NCBI RefSeq assembly: GCF_003945595.2
Contig: NW_024104315.1
Location: 1,240,001 to 1,304,000, forward strand
Origin: Pipra filicauda
Lineage: Eukaryota; Chordata; Aves; Passeriformes; Pipridae
Direction of reading: 5' to 3'
DNA: 64,000 bases
A program made the position numbers and the translations under genes. This document shows positions 54,701 through 61,587 of the stretch, one piece after another. The first letter of the stretch is position 1. The number at the start of each line of letters is the position of its first letter. The notes below the pieces were generated by a model. That model saw only the letters and a program-made list of their open reading frames with translations, made no database searches and was not told the origin of the DNA.

Positions 54701-57700
54701 TTAATCAATCCCAATTTCTACTTTAACTTGAATATTCGTGATTGATGTGTTTTTCGCCATGAAGGATTTACATTCCCCCACAGGGCCTACAAGGTACCTC
54801 TCAGTAACTCCAGCCATATCAAGAAATACAAATACTTCAGTTCAACTGGCAGTATATTTCAAGATTGAAAATTGAGTCCTTGACAAATAAAGTATCTTTG
54901 CTCTTATATTTGAAATATTCCTGTTTGCAAGCCCAAAATAACAGCTGGAGGTTTTTTATAAAATATGCTATATAAAATGGCAAGTGACTGGGGAAGACTT
55001 GCCTAAGTTTATAAGACAAGGTGTCACAATTATTTCATATTTAGAAAGTCTTAAAACACAACCAAATGTGTTCTGTCAGTCAATTCTAATTCAGAGAAAT
55101 ATTCATGTTCATGACCAGCTTTAAGCATCTGAAGAGTCTCAGAAATCCATGCAGCTATTTGCATCCTTAGCCCTGGACATGTACTTCCATGACATGATGG
55201 ATCAGGATCTGACCTGGTACAGATGAAGCTCTGCAGTTCTGAACACTGAAGATTACTGGAGATTTTGGTGTCTGAAGCAAATTGGAGCCTTCTGAATCCC
55301 TTCCATAAACCAAGTGATAGATAGAGGCTTACAGTTTTTATATATAATTATTCTTCCTTTTTTCCACATGTCATCTTAATATTTTGTTGTGGATTTCAAG
55401 AATGACTCATTTCTTTTGAAATTCAGCTTTAATATCCCAGTGTGAAAACTACTCATATATGCTGTAACACTTCATTCTCAGGAGTGAAACAATCTCCTTT
55501 TACATTTCCAAAATGTGGTTATTATTAGTACATCAGGTTAAATCTTACTCGGTGCATAGAACAAGGCAAATGCTGCAAAAAATACCTGTGAGTGGTTGTT
55601 TGACTTCAGAATAATTTCTTTAAGTCTCACTCGTACATTTTTGTGTCTATTTTTGAAGTATAATCAGATGAGTTTTGATCTGACTGTTCATGGAAAGAAG
55701 GTGGGGAGTTACCTGTGGGAAGGAATTGAAATGAGGAGAAGAAAGGAAGGGAAAAAAAAATAAGAACAGGGATACAAGTGTTCAAAACCACTGTTAGTGC
55801 TTGGTACTTGAACCTCCAGCATGAAAGCACAGCCCAGTCCACCTAAGCAGCAGTTGCCTCCACTAGGTGACAGCAGCAGTAAATTGTTTTCCTTGACACA
55901 TTTAGAAAAGATTTTAATCATTGATTGTGTCACCGCGTGGCCCATTTTCTGGGACACCAACCTGAGGTATCGTAAGAGGTTTGTTCTTCCTTTGCTTGCC
56001 CTGAGAGCTTGGCAGTTCCAAGATATATGAAAGCACAGCCCAAAGTATGCAGCTCCTTTGGAAATAACAGGCTCAGGTTGCTAATGAACAAAAAGTCAGT
56101 AGATTGCCTTGGCCAAAGCCCACTGTTGTTCAGCTCAGACATGAGCAGGGGCTGCAGGTCAGAATCTTGAGTTAAGAGAACAAAAACAATAGCCCTGTGA
56201 AGTATTTCTACATTACAAACATTAAAGTGAATCAAGGTAGTGTGTAGATTTGAATAGTCAGTAAGACTAAATTTATCTAACAATATCTTGTGAAGAATTT
56301 TCTTGTTCTTGGCACTGCACTAAAACTGTAAATTTTCTGTTACCACCATTGTTTTCCCCAGCTTGTTCTAATTGATCACCCACGTCCTAAGACACATGCT
56401 TCTATCTGGCTGCATTTAATGAAGGACAATCAACAGATAATTCAGCTTCAGAAATAACATTTATGTGGCATTCTGTTTTTTCCTTCCTTCTATTTTTCCA
56501 ATTTAGCCTCTGAACCATAACGTGTACAAACGAGGAACCTGCATTTGAGTTGCTTTTGCATCCAAAATGTAATGACAGTCAATTGCCTGAACTATTTCCT
56601 ACTGTTGAATAAATCACTAATGCCAATTAAATTAAAGTCATACTTTTATTATGTATTTGAAGCACCCAGTCAACCTCCAGGAAACGTCGTGTGGAATGTC
56701 ACTGACTCCAGAGTTATCCTGAGCTGGGAGGAGGTGACAGCTCTGGGGAACGAGTCCGAGGTGACTGGGTATAAGGTCAGTGAAAACAGAGCTGAGAGCA
56801 ATCCAGAGTTGGCTTTTTCTTGCCTATTTGCATGTTCAGAGGATGCACAATGTCACAGCCTTCTTACAGATTTTAATCACATTCTACCAATGTCTCATAA
56901 CCACAGTCCTTTTTACCACTAATTAATTACCATTAATGTACACTAATGCCTTCTCCTCGTGCCTTCTCTTGGGATCCCACTTACCACACGTGTAACACTT
57001 GGATCTTAAAACCTGCAGAACACTTATCACATCTATAAAACTTACTAAAAATATGTAACACCTAAATATATAACACTTTAGAAGAAACTATATAATCCAA
57101 GATTTAGCCTGGTGGACACAGCTTCCCTTCCTGGCCAGGTCTATGTATAGTACCACACATATCAAACTGATATTTTTAAACCCTTTTTCTTCTTACCTAC
57201 TGTGGGACTTGCTCATTTTCCTGATAGAAATTACATCTGCTCTAAATCTGATCAGCACACAAGTGTACAAGTATTTAAATATGTCATATAAGTGTAAAAG
57301 AATAGCTGAGGATGTTCTTGATAAGCTCTGTGTAGCTGGATCCCACATGATATATTCCCACTTAAAAGATTTAGGCTGAAGATCTGAGTTGTATTGGCAA
57401 GAAATTCATGTTTACAGCTTGTCCCAGTGTCCCACCACCAATTATATTATTACCTATAATAACAATTGCAATCAAAACAATATATAATACGTGTTATCAT
57501 TCTACACTGTGCCATTTCTAATTAAACCTGTTGATTGATGTTACCTTCTTTCTTAAAACGTAATTCCGCACGAGAACATTAACCCAAAAAAAAAAAAAAA
57601 TCAGATCTTTTCACCCCGAAAACAAAACCTGGATTCTGAGAAGCCCAGCTCAAAACTGGCAGGGCAGGTCCTAGAGGAGGATGTTGCCTGTGTTGCAGGT

Positions 57701-58530
57701 TTTGTACAGGACCAGCAGCCAGAGCAGCGTGAAGGTGCTGAGCACGGAGCAGACGACGGCCGAGCTGTGGCTCCAGTCCAACGACGATTATATCATCGAG
57801 GTGAAGGCCACCACCGAGGGGGGGGATGGCACCAGCAGCGAGCAGATCCTCATTCCCAGACTAGCCAGTAGGTTCAAGCTGCTTCCCCCTTCAACTTTGT
57901 CTTTTAAGGAAAAAAAAAAAAAAAAAAGGAATTAATACTTATACGTTGGGTGGTAGTAAGGTCATAAAAAGAAAAGCAATTAACAGTCTTCACGCCCTTA
58001 TGCTCGACAAACTCCATCCTGCTGAACTGGTAAATTACCATGTAAATTAGTATTAAAAATGTTAACTTTTTTGCTTTTTCTCCTTTTTTTTTTTTTTTTT
58101 TAAATTATTACCTTGAAAGTAGAGTCATAGAAACACAGAATCATTAAGGTTGGAAAAGACCTCCAAGGTCACCGAGCCCAACCTCTGACCAAATACCACT
58201 TTTTGTCAGCTAAACCAGAGCACTGAAACCATTCATACAATTTCAGCATTTTGCAAGGCGTTTCTGTAGTTGAAAAATATTTACTGTGTTTTTGTAAATT
58301 TCTACTGTTTGTAAGAAGTAAAAAAAAAAAAAAAAAAACACAATAATTTTTTGCTTAGCATCTGGGAAGGGTTTGGCACAGCACACAATCATGCTTTCAT
58401 TTAATCCTGACCTTTTCCATTTGTCACAGGTATGGATGCAAGAGGTTCTGGTCCATCAGTCTTGAATATCTTCAGTGTGTCCAGCTTCTTAGCAACAGTA
58501 TTTTCCTTGACCCTTAATTCAGTGTTGTAA
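9698..58530 (+). CDS. CNTN3: contactin-3, 3' part of gene (19 exons, Ig2 to GPI signal)
   Basis: Neuronal GPI-anchored cell-adhesion protein of the contactin family, acting on the outer face of axonal and synaptic membranes. Joined exons: 9698-9793, 22538-22741, 23545-23647, 24630-24814, 32631-32767, 34880-35009, 36089-36239, 44438-44565, 45947-46122, 48657-48774, 49918-50076, 50172-50321, 51202-51272, 52137-52371, 52524-52639, 53296-53482, 56663-56775, 57699-57867, 58430-58530. Every intron is GT...AG and the reading frame is kept across all junctions. The order is Ig2-Ig6 (each with a Cys pair), four FNIII domains, then a hydrophobic GPI tail, about 909 residues. CNTN3 rather than CNTN4 is indicated by the Ig2 segment with EDSRRF after EYPSFVQ, by [13 protein letters not shown] in Ig4 and by [12 protein letters not shown] in Ig5. 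This rests on remembered family sequences, not an alignment. The 5' exons (signal peptide, Ig1) are outside the window. Confidence 0.93.
13793..14033 (-). mobile_element. CR1 LINE fragment, minus orientation
   Basis: Reads as the reverse complement of a CR1 3' end: ggtttgggttggaaggga, then ctgccatgggcagggacacc, ccagggatggggcagccac and ttctctgggcaacctgtgcc. About 240 bases and the best preserved of the CR1 copies here. The several overlapping reading frames inside it are chance. Confidence 0.95.
20770..20845 (+). mobile_element. short CR1 3' end fragment
   Basis: Contains gtgatgatcttcaaggtc, then ccaacctaaacag and ttctgtggttctgtg, the typical last 60-70 bases of CR1 with its octamer-like tail. 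The 5' boundary is uncertain. Confidence 0.7.
22098..22445. repeat. AT-rich tandem repeat, 22-bp core unit
   Basis: Almost pure A/T over some 350 bases. Three perfect copies of a 22-base unit built on gtatattatatataattatt start at 22111, 22133 and 22155, followed by degenerate copies and TA-rich sequence. It ends about 90 bases before an Ig2 exon. It can form hairpins or cruciforms and probably varies in length between individuals. Confidence 0.93.
22538..22741 (+). CDS. CNTN3: CNTN3 exon: rest of Ig2
   Basis: Encodes [13 protein letters not shown] onward, including [10 protein letters not shown], then GNYTC with the second Ig2 cysteine and an N-glycosylation sequon (NYT), and ends in the Ig2-Ig3 linker PTPLVLRTD. 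Acceptor accaactag, donor gtaggg, entered and left in phase 1. The exon is markedly GC-rich compared with the AT-rich tandem repeat ending about 90 bases upstream. Confidence 0.95.
22742..23544 (+). other. CNTN3 intron, 803 bases (Ig2/Ig3)
   Basis: Roughly two thirds is a minus-orientation CR1 element. The rest is short unique sequence with donor gtaggg and acceptor ctcctatag. Confidence 0.92.
22868..23400 (-). mobile_element. CR1 LINE fragment, minus orientation, about 530 bases
   Basis: Longest CR1 copy in the window. It starts with aaccaggttggaaaggacc and continues through aagaatttcttcctgatg, ggtctcccctgagcctcctc, the block with ctctggacctgctccagccc and the ccacactattcctg block. It lies 126 bases after an exon, so it may influence splicing. 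The antisense and sense reading frames inside it are not genes. Confidence 0.93.
23545..23647 (+). CDS. CNTN3: CNTN3 exon: start of Ig3
   Basis: Encodes [18 protein letters not shown] and then [12 protein letters not shown], with the first Ig3 cysteine. Acceptor ctcctatag, donor gtaagt. The exon ends with AA, two bases of an Asn codon completed by the C at 24630 (phase 2). The sequence is almost invariant among contactin-3 and contactin-4 proteins as I remember them. Confidence 0.95.
23648..24629 (+). other. CNTN3 intron, 982 bases (splits Ig3)
   Basis: Unique AT-rich sequence; no repeat or RNA recognised. An imperfect gtttagtttagttt repeat occurs near 24548. Confidence 0.9.
24630..24814 (+). 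CDS. CNTN3: CNTN3 exon: rest of Ig3
   Basis: Encodes [18 protein letters not shown], then [17 protein letters not shown] with the second Ig3 cysteine and its DxGxYxC motif, then [15 protein letters not shown] leading into Ig4. Acceptor ctctttag, donor gtagga, leaves in phase 1. Confidence 0.95.
25775..25850 (+). mobile_element. probable short CR1 fragment
   Basis: Segment with ggaaatgcccaaggttagg, then ttggacaggagacctggagc, resembling the CR1 block near 'tggaagtgtccaaggccagg...'. It is diverged and short, so only moderately supported. Confidence 0.45.
29137..30503 (-). pseudogene. candidate decayed retrocopy of an unidentified gene
   Basis: Read on the minus strand, several protein-like segments follow each other in different frames: about 30503-30315 (with [20 protein letters not shown]), about 30056-29859 (with [17 protein letters not shown]), and 29385-29221 (with [15 protein letters not shown] and [18 protein letters not shown]). 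The last ends at TAA (29218-29220). AATAAA follows 75 bases later (29137-29142 on the plus strand as tttatt). Stops and frame changes interrupt the rest, as in an old processed pseudogene. I do not recognise the parent and see no poly-A tail or target-site duplication. It could also be chance. Confidence 0.3.
32631..32767 (+). CDS. CNTN3: CNTN3 exon: start of Ig4
   Basis: Encodes [18 protein letters not shown], then [22 protein letters not shown]: the first Ig4 cysteine and the core Trp of the Ig fold. Acceptor tcatctgcag, donor gtaaca, phase 0 at the 3' end. The VAVED and [10 protein letters not shown] wording favours CNTN3 over CNTN4, which differs here as I recall it. Confidence 0.94.
32768..34879 (+). 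other. CNTN3 intron, 2.1 kb (splits Ig4)
   Basis: A short poly-A run near 33160; otherwise unique sequence. Nothing else recognised. Confidence 0.9.
34880..35009 (+). CDS. CNTN3: CNTN3 exon: rest of Ig4
   Basis: Encodes [19 protein letters not shown], then [18 protein letters not shown]: the second Ig4 cysteine and one sequon (NLT). Acceptor taatattcag, donor gtaaga. The upstream intron has an open frame and an ATG at 34829, but the acceptor and homology place the coding start at 34880. Confidence 0.94.
35010..36088 (+). other. CNTN3 intron, 1.1 kb (Ig4/Ig5)
   Basis: Unique sequence, with a more GC-rich middle part around 35750-35950. No gene or repeat recognised. Confidence 0.9.
36089..36239 (+). 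CDS. CNTN3: CNTN3 exon: start of Ig5
   Basis: Encodes [18 protein letters not shown], then [20 protein letters not shown] and ends in NER. It holds the first Ig5 cysteine plus a second cysteine (codon at 36196-36198) just before the core Trp; the mammalian proteins I remember have Ser there. Acceptor tctgttttag, donor gtatca, leaves in phase 2. Confidence 0.94.
42003..42080. repeat. A-rich (AAAC/AAAAC)n simple repeat
   Basis: About 78 bases made only of A and C on the plus strand, with units such as caaa and caaaa and longer A runs. Could be a decayed poly-A tail of a retroelement whose body is no longer recognisable. Confidence 0.9.
42757..43105 (-). mobile_element. CR1 LINE fragment, minus orientation
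   Basis: Begins with cagaatcataggattgtgg, then gaaaagacctctaagatcat, a small (CAC)n expansion at about 42820, then ccctaatatccaatctaaac and ctcatcctgccacttgt. About 350 bases. The reading frames inside it are chance. Confidence 0.93.
44180..44201. repeat. CA microsatellite
   Basis: Short (CA)n run of about ten units with one interruption near its start (acagacacac). Confidence 0.85.
44438..44565 (+). CDS. CNTN3: CNTN3 exon: rest of Ig5
   Basis: Encodes [16 protein letters not shown], then [18 protein letters not shown]: the second Ig5 cysteine and one sequon (NVT). Acceptor ataattctttag. The donor is gtgggt, weaker than its neighbours, but it is the only position that joins in frame to EPTR of the next exon. 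Confidence 0.92.
44566..45946 (+). other. CNTN3 intron, 1.4 kb (Ig5/Ig6)
   Basis: The second half (45540-45920) is richer in GC and carries open frames on both strands. None shows a domain or family signature. Near 45672 a short imperfect duplication aagctgagagacac / aagctgagaggcac is visible. Confidence 0.88.
45947..46122 (+). CDS. CNTN3: CNTN3 exon: start of Ig6
   Basis: Encodes [18 protein letters not shown], then [23 protein letters not shown] and SHFEKVGG. It contains the first Ig6 cysteine, the core Trp and one sequon (NGT). Acceptor gctctccacag, donor gtaagc, phase 0 at the 3' end. Confidence 0.95.
46123..48656 (+). other. CNTN3 intron, 2.5 kb (splits Ig6)
   Basis: Unique AT-rich sequence with small poly-T and poly-A runs; nothing else recognised. 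Confidence 0.9.
48657..48774 (+). CDS. CNTN3: CNTN3 exon: rest of Ig6
   Basis: Encodes [17 protein letters not shown], then [19 protein letters not shown] and the linker IVRG into the first FNIII domain. The cysteine pairs with that of the previous exon. Acceptor gtttccacag, donor gtacct, leaves in phase 1. If not spliced, the frame continues 34 codons into the intron and becomes strongly hydrophobic. Confidence 0.95.
48775..49917 (+). other. CNTN3 intron, 1.1 kb (Ig6/FNIII-1)
   Basis: The first 104 bases remain open in the CNTN3 frame and encode a hydrophobic stretch before a stop at 48876-48878. The remainder is unique with no recognised element. Confidence 0.9.
49918..50076 (+). CDS. CNTN3: CNTN3 exon: first half of FNIII-1
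   Basis: Encodes [16 protein letters not shown], then [19 protein letters not shown] and [11 protein letters not shown]. The conserved early Trp of the FNIII fold is in SWQEG. Acceptor tctgattgtag, donor gtaaac, phase 1 on both sides. The following intron is only 95 bases. Confidence 0.95.
50172..50321 (+). CDS. CNTN3: CNTN3 exon: second half of FNIII-1
   Basis: Encodes [20 protein letters not shown], then [19 protein letters not shown], the conserved YxFRV..N..G strand of an FNIII domain, and ends SEKVRTEEA. Acceptor gtttaatag, donor gttagt, phase 1. Confidence 0.95.
50322..51201 (+). other. CNTN3 intron, 880 bases (FNIII-1/FNIII-2)
   Basis: Contains a plus-orientation CR1 3' end at 50735-50897; otherwise unique. 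Confidence 0.92.
50735..50897 (+). mobile_element. CR1 LINE fragment (3' end)
   Basis: Includes ggcctggctggatggagctc, then gcaacctggtctagtggaag, gtcccttccaactcagg and the terminal attctgtgattctg repeat. Plus orientation. Confidence 0.93.
51202..51272 (+). CDS. CNTN3: CNTN3 exon: start of FNIII-2 (71 bases)
   Basis: Shortest exon seen. Encodes [14 protein letters not shown], then [10 protein letters not shown]; the Trp is the first core residue of FNIII-2. Acceptor cctttccacag, donor gtaagt, phase 0 at the 3' end so that it joins to PVPEEL of the next exon. Confidence 0.94.
51273..52136 (+). other. CNTN3 intron, 864 bases (splits FNIII-2)
   Basis: Unique AT-rich sequence. An open frame runs into the next exon from 51996 but begins inside the intron, so its upstream part is not coding. 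Confidence 0.9.
52137..52371 (+). CDS. CNTN3: CNTN3 exon: rest of FNIII-2
   Basis: Longest coding exon here (235 bases). Encodes [20 protein letters not shown], then [37 protein letters not shown] and KGEGPFS, ending SAEE. One sequon (NES). Acceptor ttttctcacag, donor gtacag, phase 1. Confidence 0.95.
52524..52639 (+). CDS. CNTN3: CNTN3 exon: first half of FNIII-3
   Basis: Encodes [20 protein letters not shown], then [19 protein letters not shown]. The core Trp lies in EVSWAP. Acceptor cccaatgcag, donor gtgagt, phase 0 at the 3' end. Confidence 0.94.
52640..53295 (+). other. CNTN3 intron, 656 bases (splits FNIII-3)
   Basis: Unique sequence with a short poly-A run near 53193; nothing else recognised. 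Confidence 0.9.
53296..53482 (+). CDS. CNTN3: CNTN3 exon: second half of FNIII-3
   Basis: Encodes [20 protein letters not shown], then [20 protein letters not shown] and [19 protein letters not shown], ending KKP. Two sequons (NET, NAT). Acceptor atctcctag, donor gtgagt. The last C starts a Pro codon completed by the next exon. Confidence 0.95.
53483..56662 (+). other. CNTN3 intron, 3.2 kb (FNIII-3/FNIII-4)
   Basis: Unique AT-rich sequence. Short chance reading frames only; no element recognised. Confidence 0.9.
56663..56775 (+). CDS. CNTN3: CNTN3 exon: first half of FNIII-4
   Basis: Encodes [20 protein letters not shown], then [18 protein letters not shown]. Two sequons (NVT, NES). The acceptor is gtatttgaag, with A rather than a pyrimidine before AG, so it is weak. 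The donor is gtcagt. Frame and homology leave no doubt about the boundaries. Confidence 0.93.
56776..57698 (+). other. CNTN3 intron, 923 bases (splits FNIII-4)
   Basis: AT-rich, with a poly-A run near 57587-57601; nothing else recognised. Confidence 0.9.
57699..57867 (+). CDS. CNTN3: CNTN3 exon: second half of FNIII-4
   Basis: Encodes [15 protein letters not shown], then [20 protein letters not shown] and ends IPRLA. Acceptor gtgttgcag, donor gtaggt, phase 1. The exon is GC-rich and contains a run of eight G at 57818-57825 inside the Glu-Gly-Gly-Asp codons, a likely place for sequencing or replication slippage. Confidence 0.94.
57868..58429 (+). other. CNTN3 intron, 562 bases (FNIII-4/GPI exon)
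   Basis: Contains an A run (57910-57927), a T run (58084-58101), a minus-orientation CR1 piece (58123-58215) and another A run (58320-58338). Confidence 0.92.
58123..58215 (-). mobile_element. short CR1 fragment, minus orientation
   Basis: Reads agtcatagaaacacagaatc, then aaggttggaaaagacctcc, aaggtcaccgagcccaacc, the reverse complement of the CR1 3' end. About 90 bases. Confidence 0.88.
58430..58530 (+). CDS. CNTN3: CNTN3 last coding exon: GPI-attachment signal and stop
   Basis: The exon reads [14 protein letters not shown], followed by a hydrophobic tail [15 protein letters not shown] and NSVL, then TAA at 58528-58530. A small-residue stretch (Gly-Ser-Gly) followed by a spacer and a hydrophobic C terminus is the expected layout of a GPI signal: the tail is removed and the protein is lipid-anchored. 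SMDARGS matches the start of this exon in mammalian CNTN3 as I recall it, while the tail is quite different. Acceptor tttgtcacag. Confidence 0.92.
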
Positions 58531-60138
58531 TGATATATTTGCATTTGCTGCAAGAAAAAAAAAGAATTGGTTACTAAAGTGCTTTTTTAAAAAAAAAAAC
58601 TGCAGTGGTTAATGCATGTTTTTCTTCTATCCTGACGTGTTTTTAAATTCTTTATATTTCACTGTAAGTTGAAGTAAAAATACCATGTAAAGTTTAGCAA
58701 ATCCTTTAAAAAGGAATCTGAAATGCCTTAATACTTGAACCAAAGGAGTTTACATATTACATACTTCAGATACAGTGTAAGAGAGAGGGAGAGCAATGGC
58801 ACTATGGTCAGAGGAAGAGCTTAGCTCAGTGAGAAACTCCATTTTTGCAGTGACACCGAACTGTTCTGGGGATGTTCTGCATTGTTACAATACTGTTCTA
58901 CAGAGAAAAGATGGAATCAGAGAAATGGGTGTTGTCAATCAGGTAATAACACACGGACCAAGTGGCTGTTCTTCAGATAGTGTCACAACCCAGGAGGTTT
59001 GGATCAGTTTTCCTAGTGCCCTTTGTGTCAGTTATTCTAAATCTAGCGAGAAATCCCAGGTGGAAGGGAGGGAAAAGTCTCAATATGAGTGTTAGTTTTG
59101 CACAGTCCACGCTGGGGTGTCCAAGAGGGGCCTCCAGTGCTGCTCCTAAGAAATGATCTCCCAGCTGTGTTTCAGAGAGGCCTTTCTTTTTTATCACACA
59201 TGTTTGTGCACCTTTTCAAACACCTGCCCTTCCTCTCCATCCATAAATTTTGAAGTTCATTTCCTCAAATCCCCACCTTATATTTCTTAACTAGGTTCTT
59301 CATTCATAACCAAATTCTCCCACCTTCAGGCTCATTTCTATTGCCCTCCCTGTGTGTTAGTGTTCCACTAACAGGAGTTCCCAGTTGGAAGCACTGTTGG
59401 AATGCAGTTGCACCATGGCCTTATGAAAAGGGACGACCACCACCTCCCTACCTTGAGATGTGGTGCTTCCAGATATGCAGCCCCAAATTATCTTGCTCTT
59501 TTATCATCTACCACACTGCACTGTAAGCATCCTTAATTCAGTGTTACAGTCAGAACTCTCCTTCCTGCTGCTCTTTAACCCATTCAAAACTATCTCACCT
59601 GGTCTGGCTCTCAGACACACCCCACCACTGTCACATGATTCTGGTAAGTTTATGGCAATACTGTAGGAGATAATAAAAAATTACACAACAGCACTTCAGG
59701 CTTGCTATTATAGAGAAATCTGTGCTTGCTTTCATAGCAGTATATTAAAGATACATTAAACCTGGTCCATTTGACTTCTGTATTTGTGAATTTAGTCAAA
59801 TCAGCCTTTTAGACACCTTTTAGGGAGCTGACAACATCCCTGTAAGAGCACACATGACATAAAGCATATCCTTTTAAAGACTGTTCTTTTTAATTTCACA
59901 GTATTATTACAACACACAGAACCACAAAGGGAGAACCAGGATTAATGAAATTATGGTAGCACTGTAGAAAAAAAAACCTTGATATGCATTCAGATAGCAA
60001 ATTACCTGATTAGCTCCAGCTGACACTATGTGCTAACTGTTGAAGTAAGCAAAAGCTGTATATAATGTACATATAGAGCTATAAATGACTCGTTGCTTTT
60101 CCATGTGGCAAACCAGTGTTGTTTTCAGACACATGCAA

Positions 60139-60156
60139 GGGGGGGGGGGGGGGGGG
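60139..60156. repeat. poly-G run of 18
   Basis: Uninterrupted G run in the probable 3' UTR. Its length is likely polymorphic or unreliable, and it could form a G-quadruplex in DNA and RNA. Confidence 0.95.
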
Positions 60157-60423
60157 AGATGGAAATACAGGTGTTCCTAGTAAGTATATAGTTATGTTTC
60201 ATGCAACAAAGGGTGACTCTGTTGTTTCACACAATTCTAGTCCATGTTCCTGTACTGCCATTCTCATGGAATTACATTGTATTATTTAATTTCTAGTTAT
60301 ATATCTCCATGAGATATGTACCAGGTACCTTGTTTCATATTGAAAAGTTCAAAATTTATCCTTAAAACTTCCAGTTGTGTGTGTATCCTATGGTTATCTG
60401 TATGCATTTTTTTCTATTGCTCT

Positions 60424-60429
60424 AATAAA
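60424..60429 (+). promoter_or_regulatory. candidate polyadenylation signal AATAAA
   Basis: Canonical hexamer about 1.9 kb after the CNTN3 stop, with T/G-containing sequence downstream. An alternative hexamer is at 59672-59677. Further AATAAA copies beyond 60900 cannot be excluded. Such hexamers occur by chance in AT-rich DNA. Confidence 0.4.
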
Positions 60430-60450
60430 ATATTTATTACATTGAGGGAT

Positions 60451-61556
60451 AGTAGAATATTTCAAAGTATTATTGCTTGTTCCCATTATATATTTGCACA
60501 TTTGGGGGGTTTAATGCATCTAAAAATGGTTGTGCTTGAGCTGCTGAGCTCCATCTCTGCCCACAGGTTTACAGCAGAGTGGACAAAAAGCCACTTCCCT
60601 TTCCCTGGCTTCATTTCCCATCTATCCAATTAGGCTGTTTCCTCTCCTCTGAAATGGAAAAAAAACCAAACCAATGTAATTACATTGAAGAAGAGTTAGT
60701 TCTTTATAGTAATTTATTCAGTGTATCACTATTTAGCATTAAGCTGCACATCCTGTTTTCCACTGCATTTTCCTGTTCCCTACACAGCTGCATTTTCTTG
60801 TAAAGCCCAGACTTTTCAGCAAAAAACCTTCTCCCTGGTACCACAGCTTAAGCTTTTAAAGTGTGGATTCCACCTGCATAACAGGGAGCTGATCAAGGTA
60901 CTGCCATAAGGGTTAATAATGATGCCAACACAAGTGTATTGAATAAATGGGGTTTTCCCTTTCAGGTGGTTGTAGGTGGACACACATGCCTTGCTGTGCT
61001 TCCCCCAGTGTCCATATAAGTCTTCTTTAAACTGATCTCTGTTTCTTCTATCATCTTAATTTAGTTAATGGTTATTTGCATTAATAAAACTGACTTGATT
61101 CTCCAGTGAGCTGGAACAAAATAAGTTGTCATTGGGAAAGTACAGGAAGAAAAGGTGAAGAGGCAGTAAAGGGAAAAGGAAAGGGATAAGCCTACCTCTA
61201 GCAAGCATTTCCAGAGCAGCTCCCGTGACTGTCCAAAATTAGCAATTCAGTCCTGGGGTGGAAAAAAAAAAAAGAAAACTAATCAATAATAATGAAAAAT
61301 ATGAATAACATTGCTTATACGACAGGAACTGTGGATGGTGGGGCAGGTAGTTCTGCCATTCCACTCTGAGTTGTACTTCCACCAAAACCAACAGCACTTT
61401 GGCACAACTATTATTTGAAATCTAGTAAGAAAGAAGGATAGATTTCAGTCACAGTCCTTAGTAAAGCATTACTGTAAATTGCATTGTTTTCAATTCCCTA
61501 TCCAAAAGCAGAGCTGTATTCTAAAGCCTGAATTTCTCAGAGGTAGCTGGAATAAG

Positions 61557-61587
<31 letters not shown>

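Larger units (their letters stand above)
58531..60450 (+). other. CNTN3: probable CNTN3 3' UTR
   Basis: The sequence after the stop codon has no continuing reading frame. Candidate polyadenylation signals AATAAA occur at 59672-59677 and 60424-60429. The second is followed by a T- and G-containing stretch. The end is a guess, and transcript data would be needed to choose between the two sites. An 18-base G run lies at 60139-60156. Confidence 0.5.
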
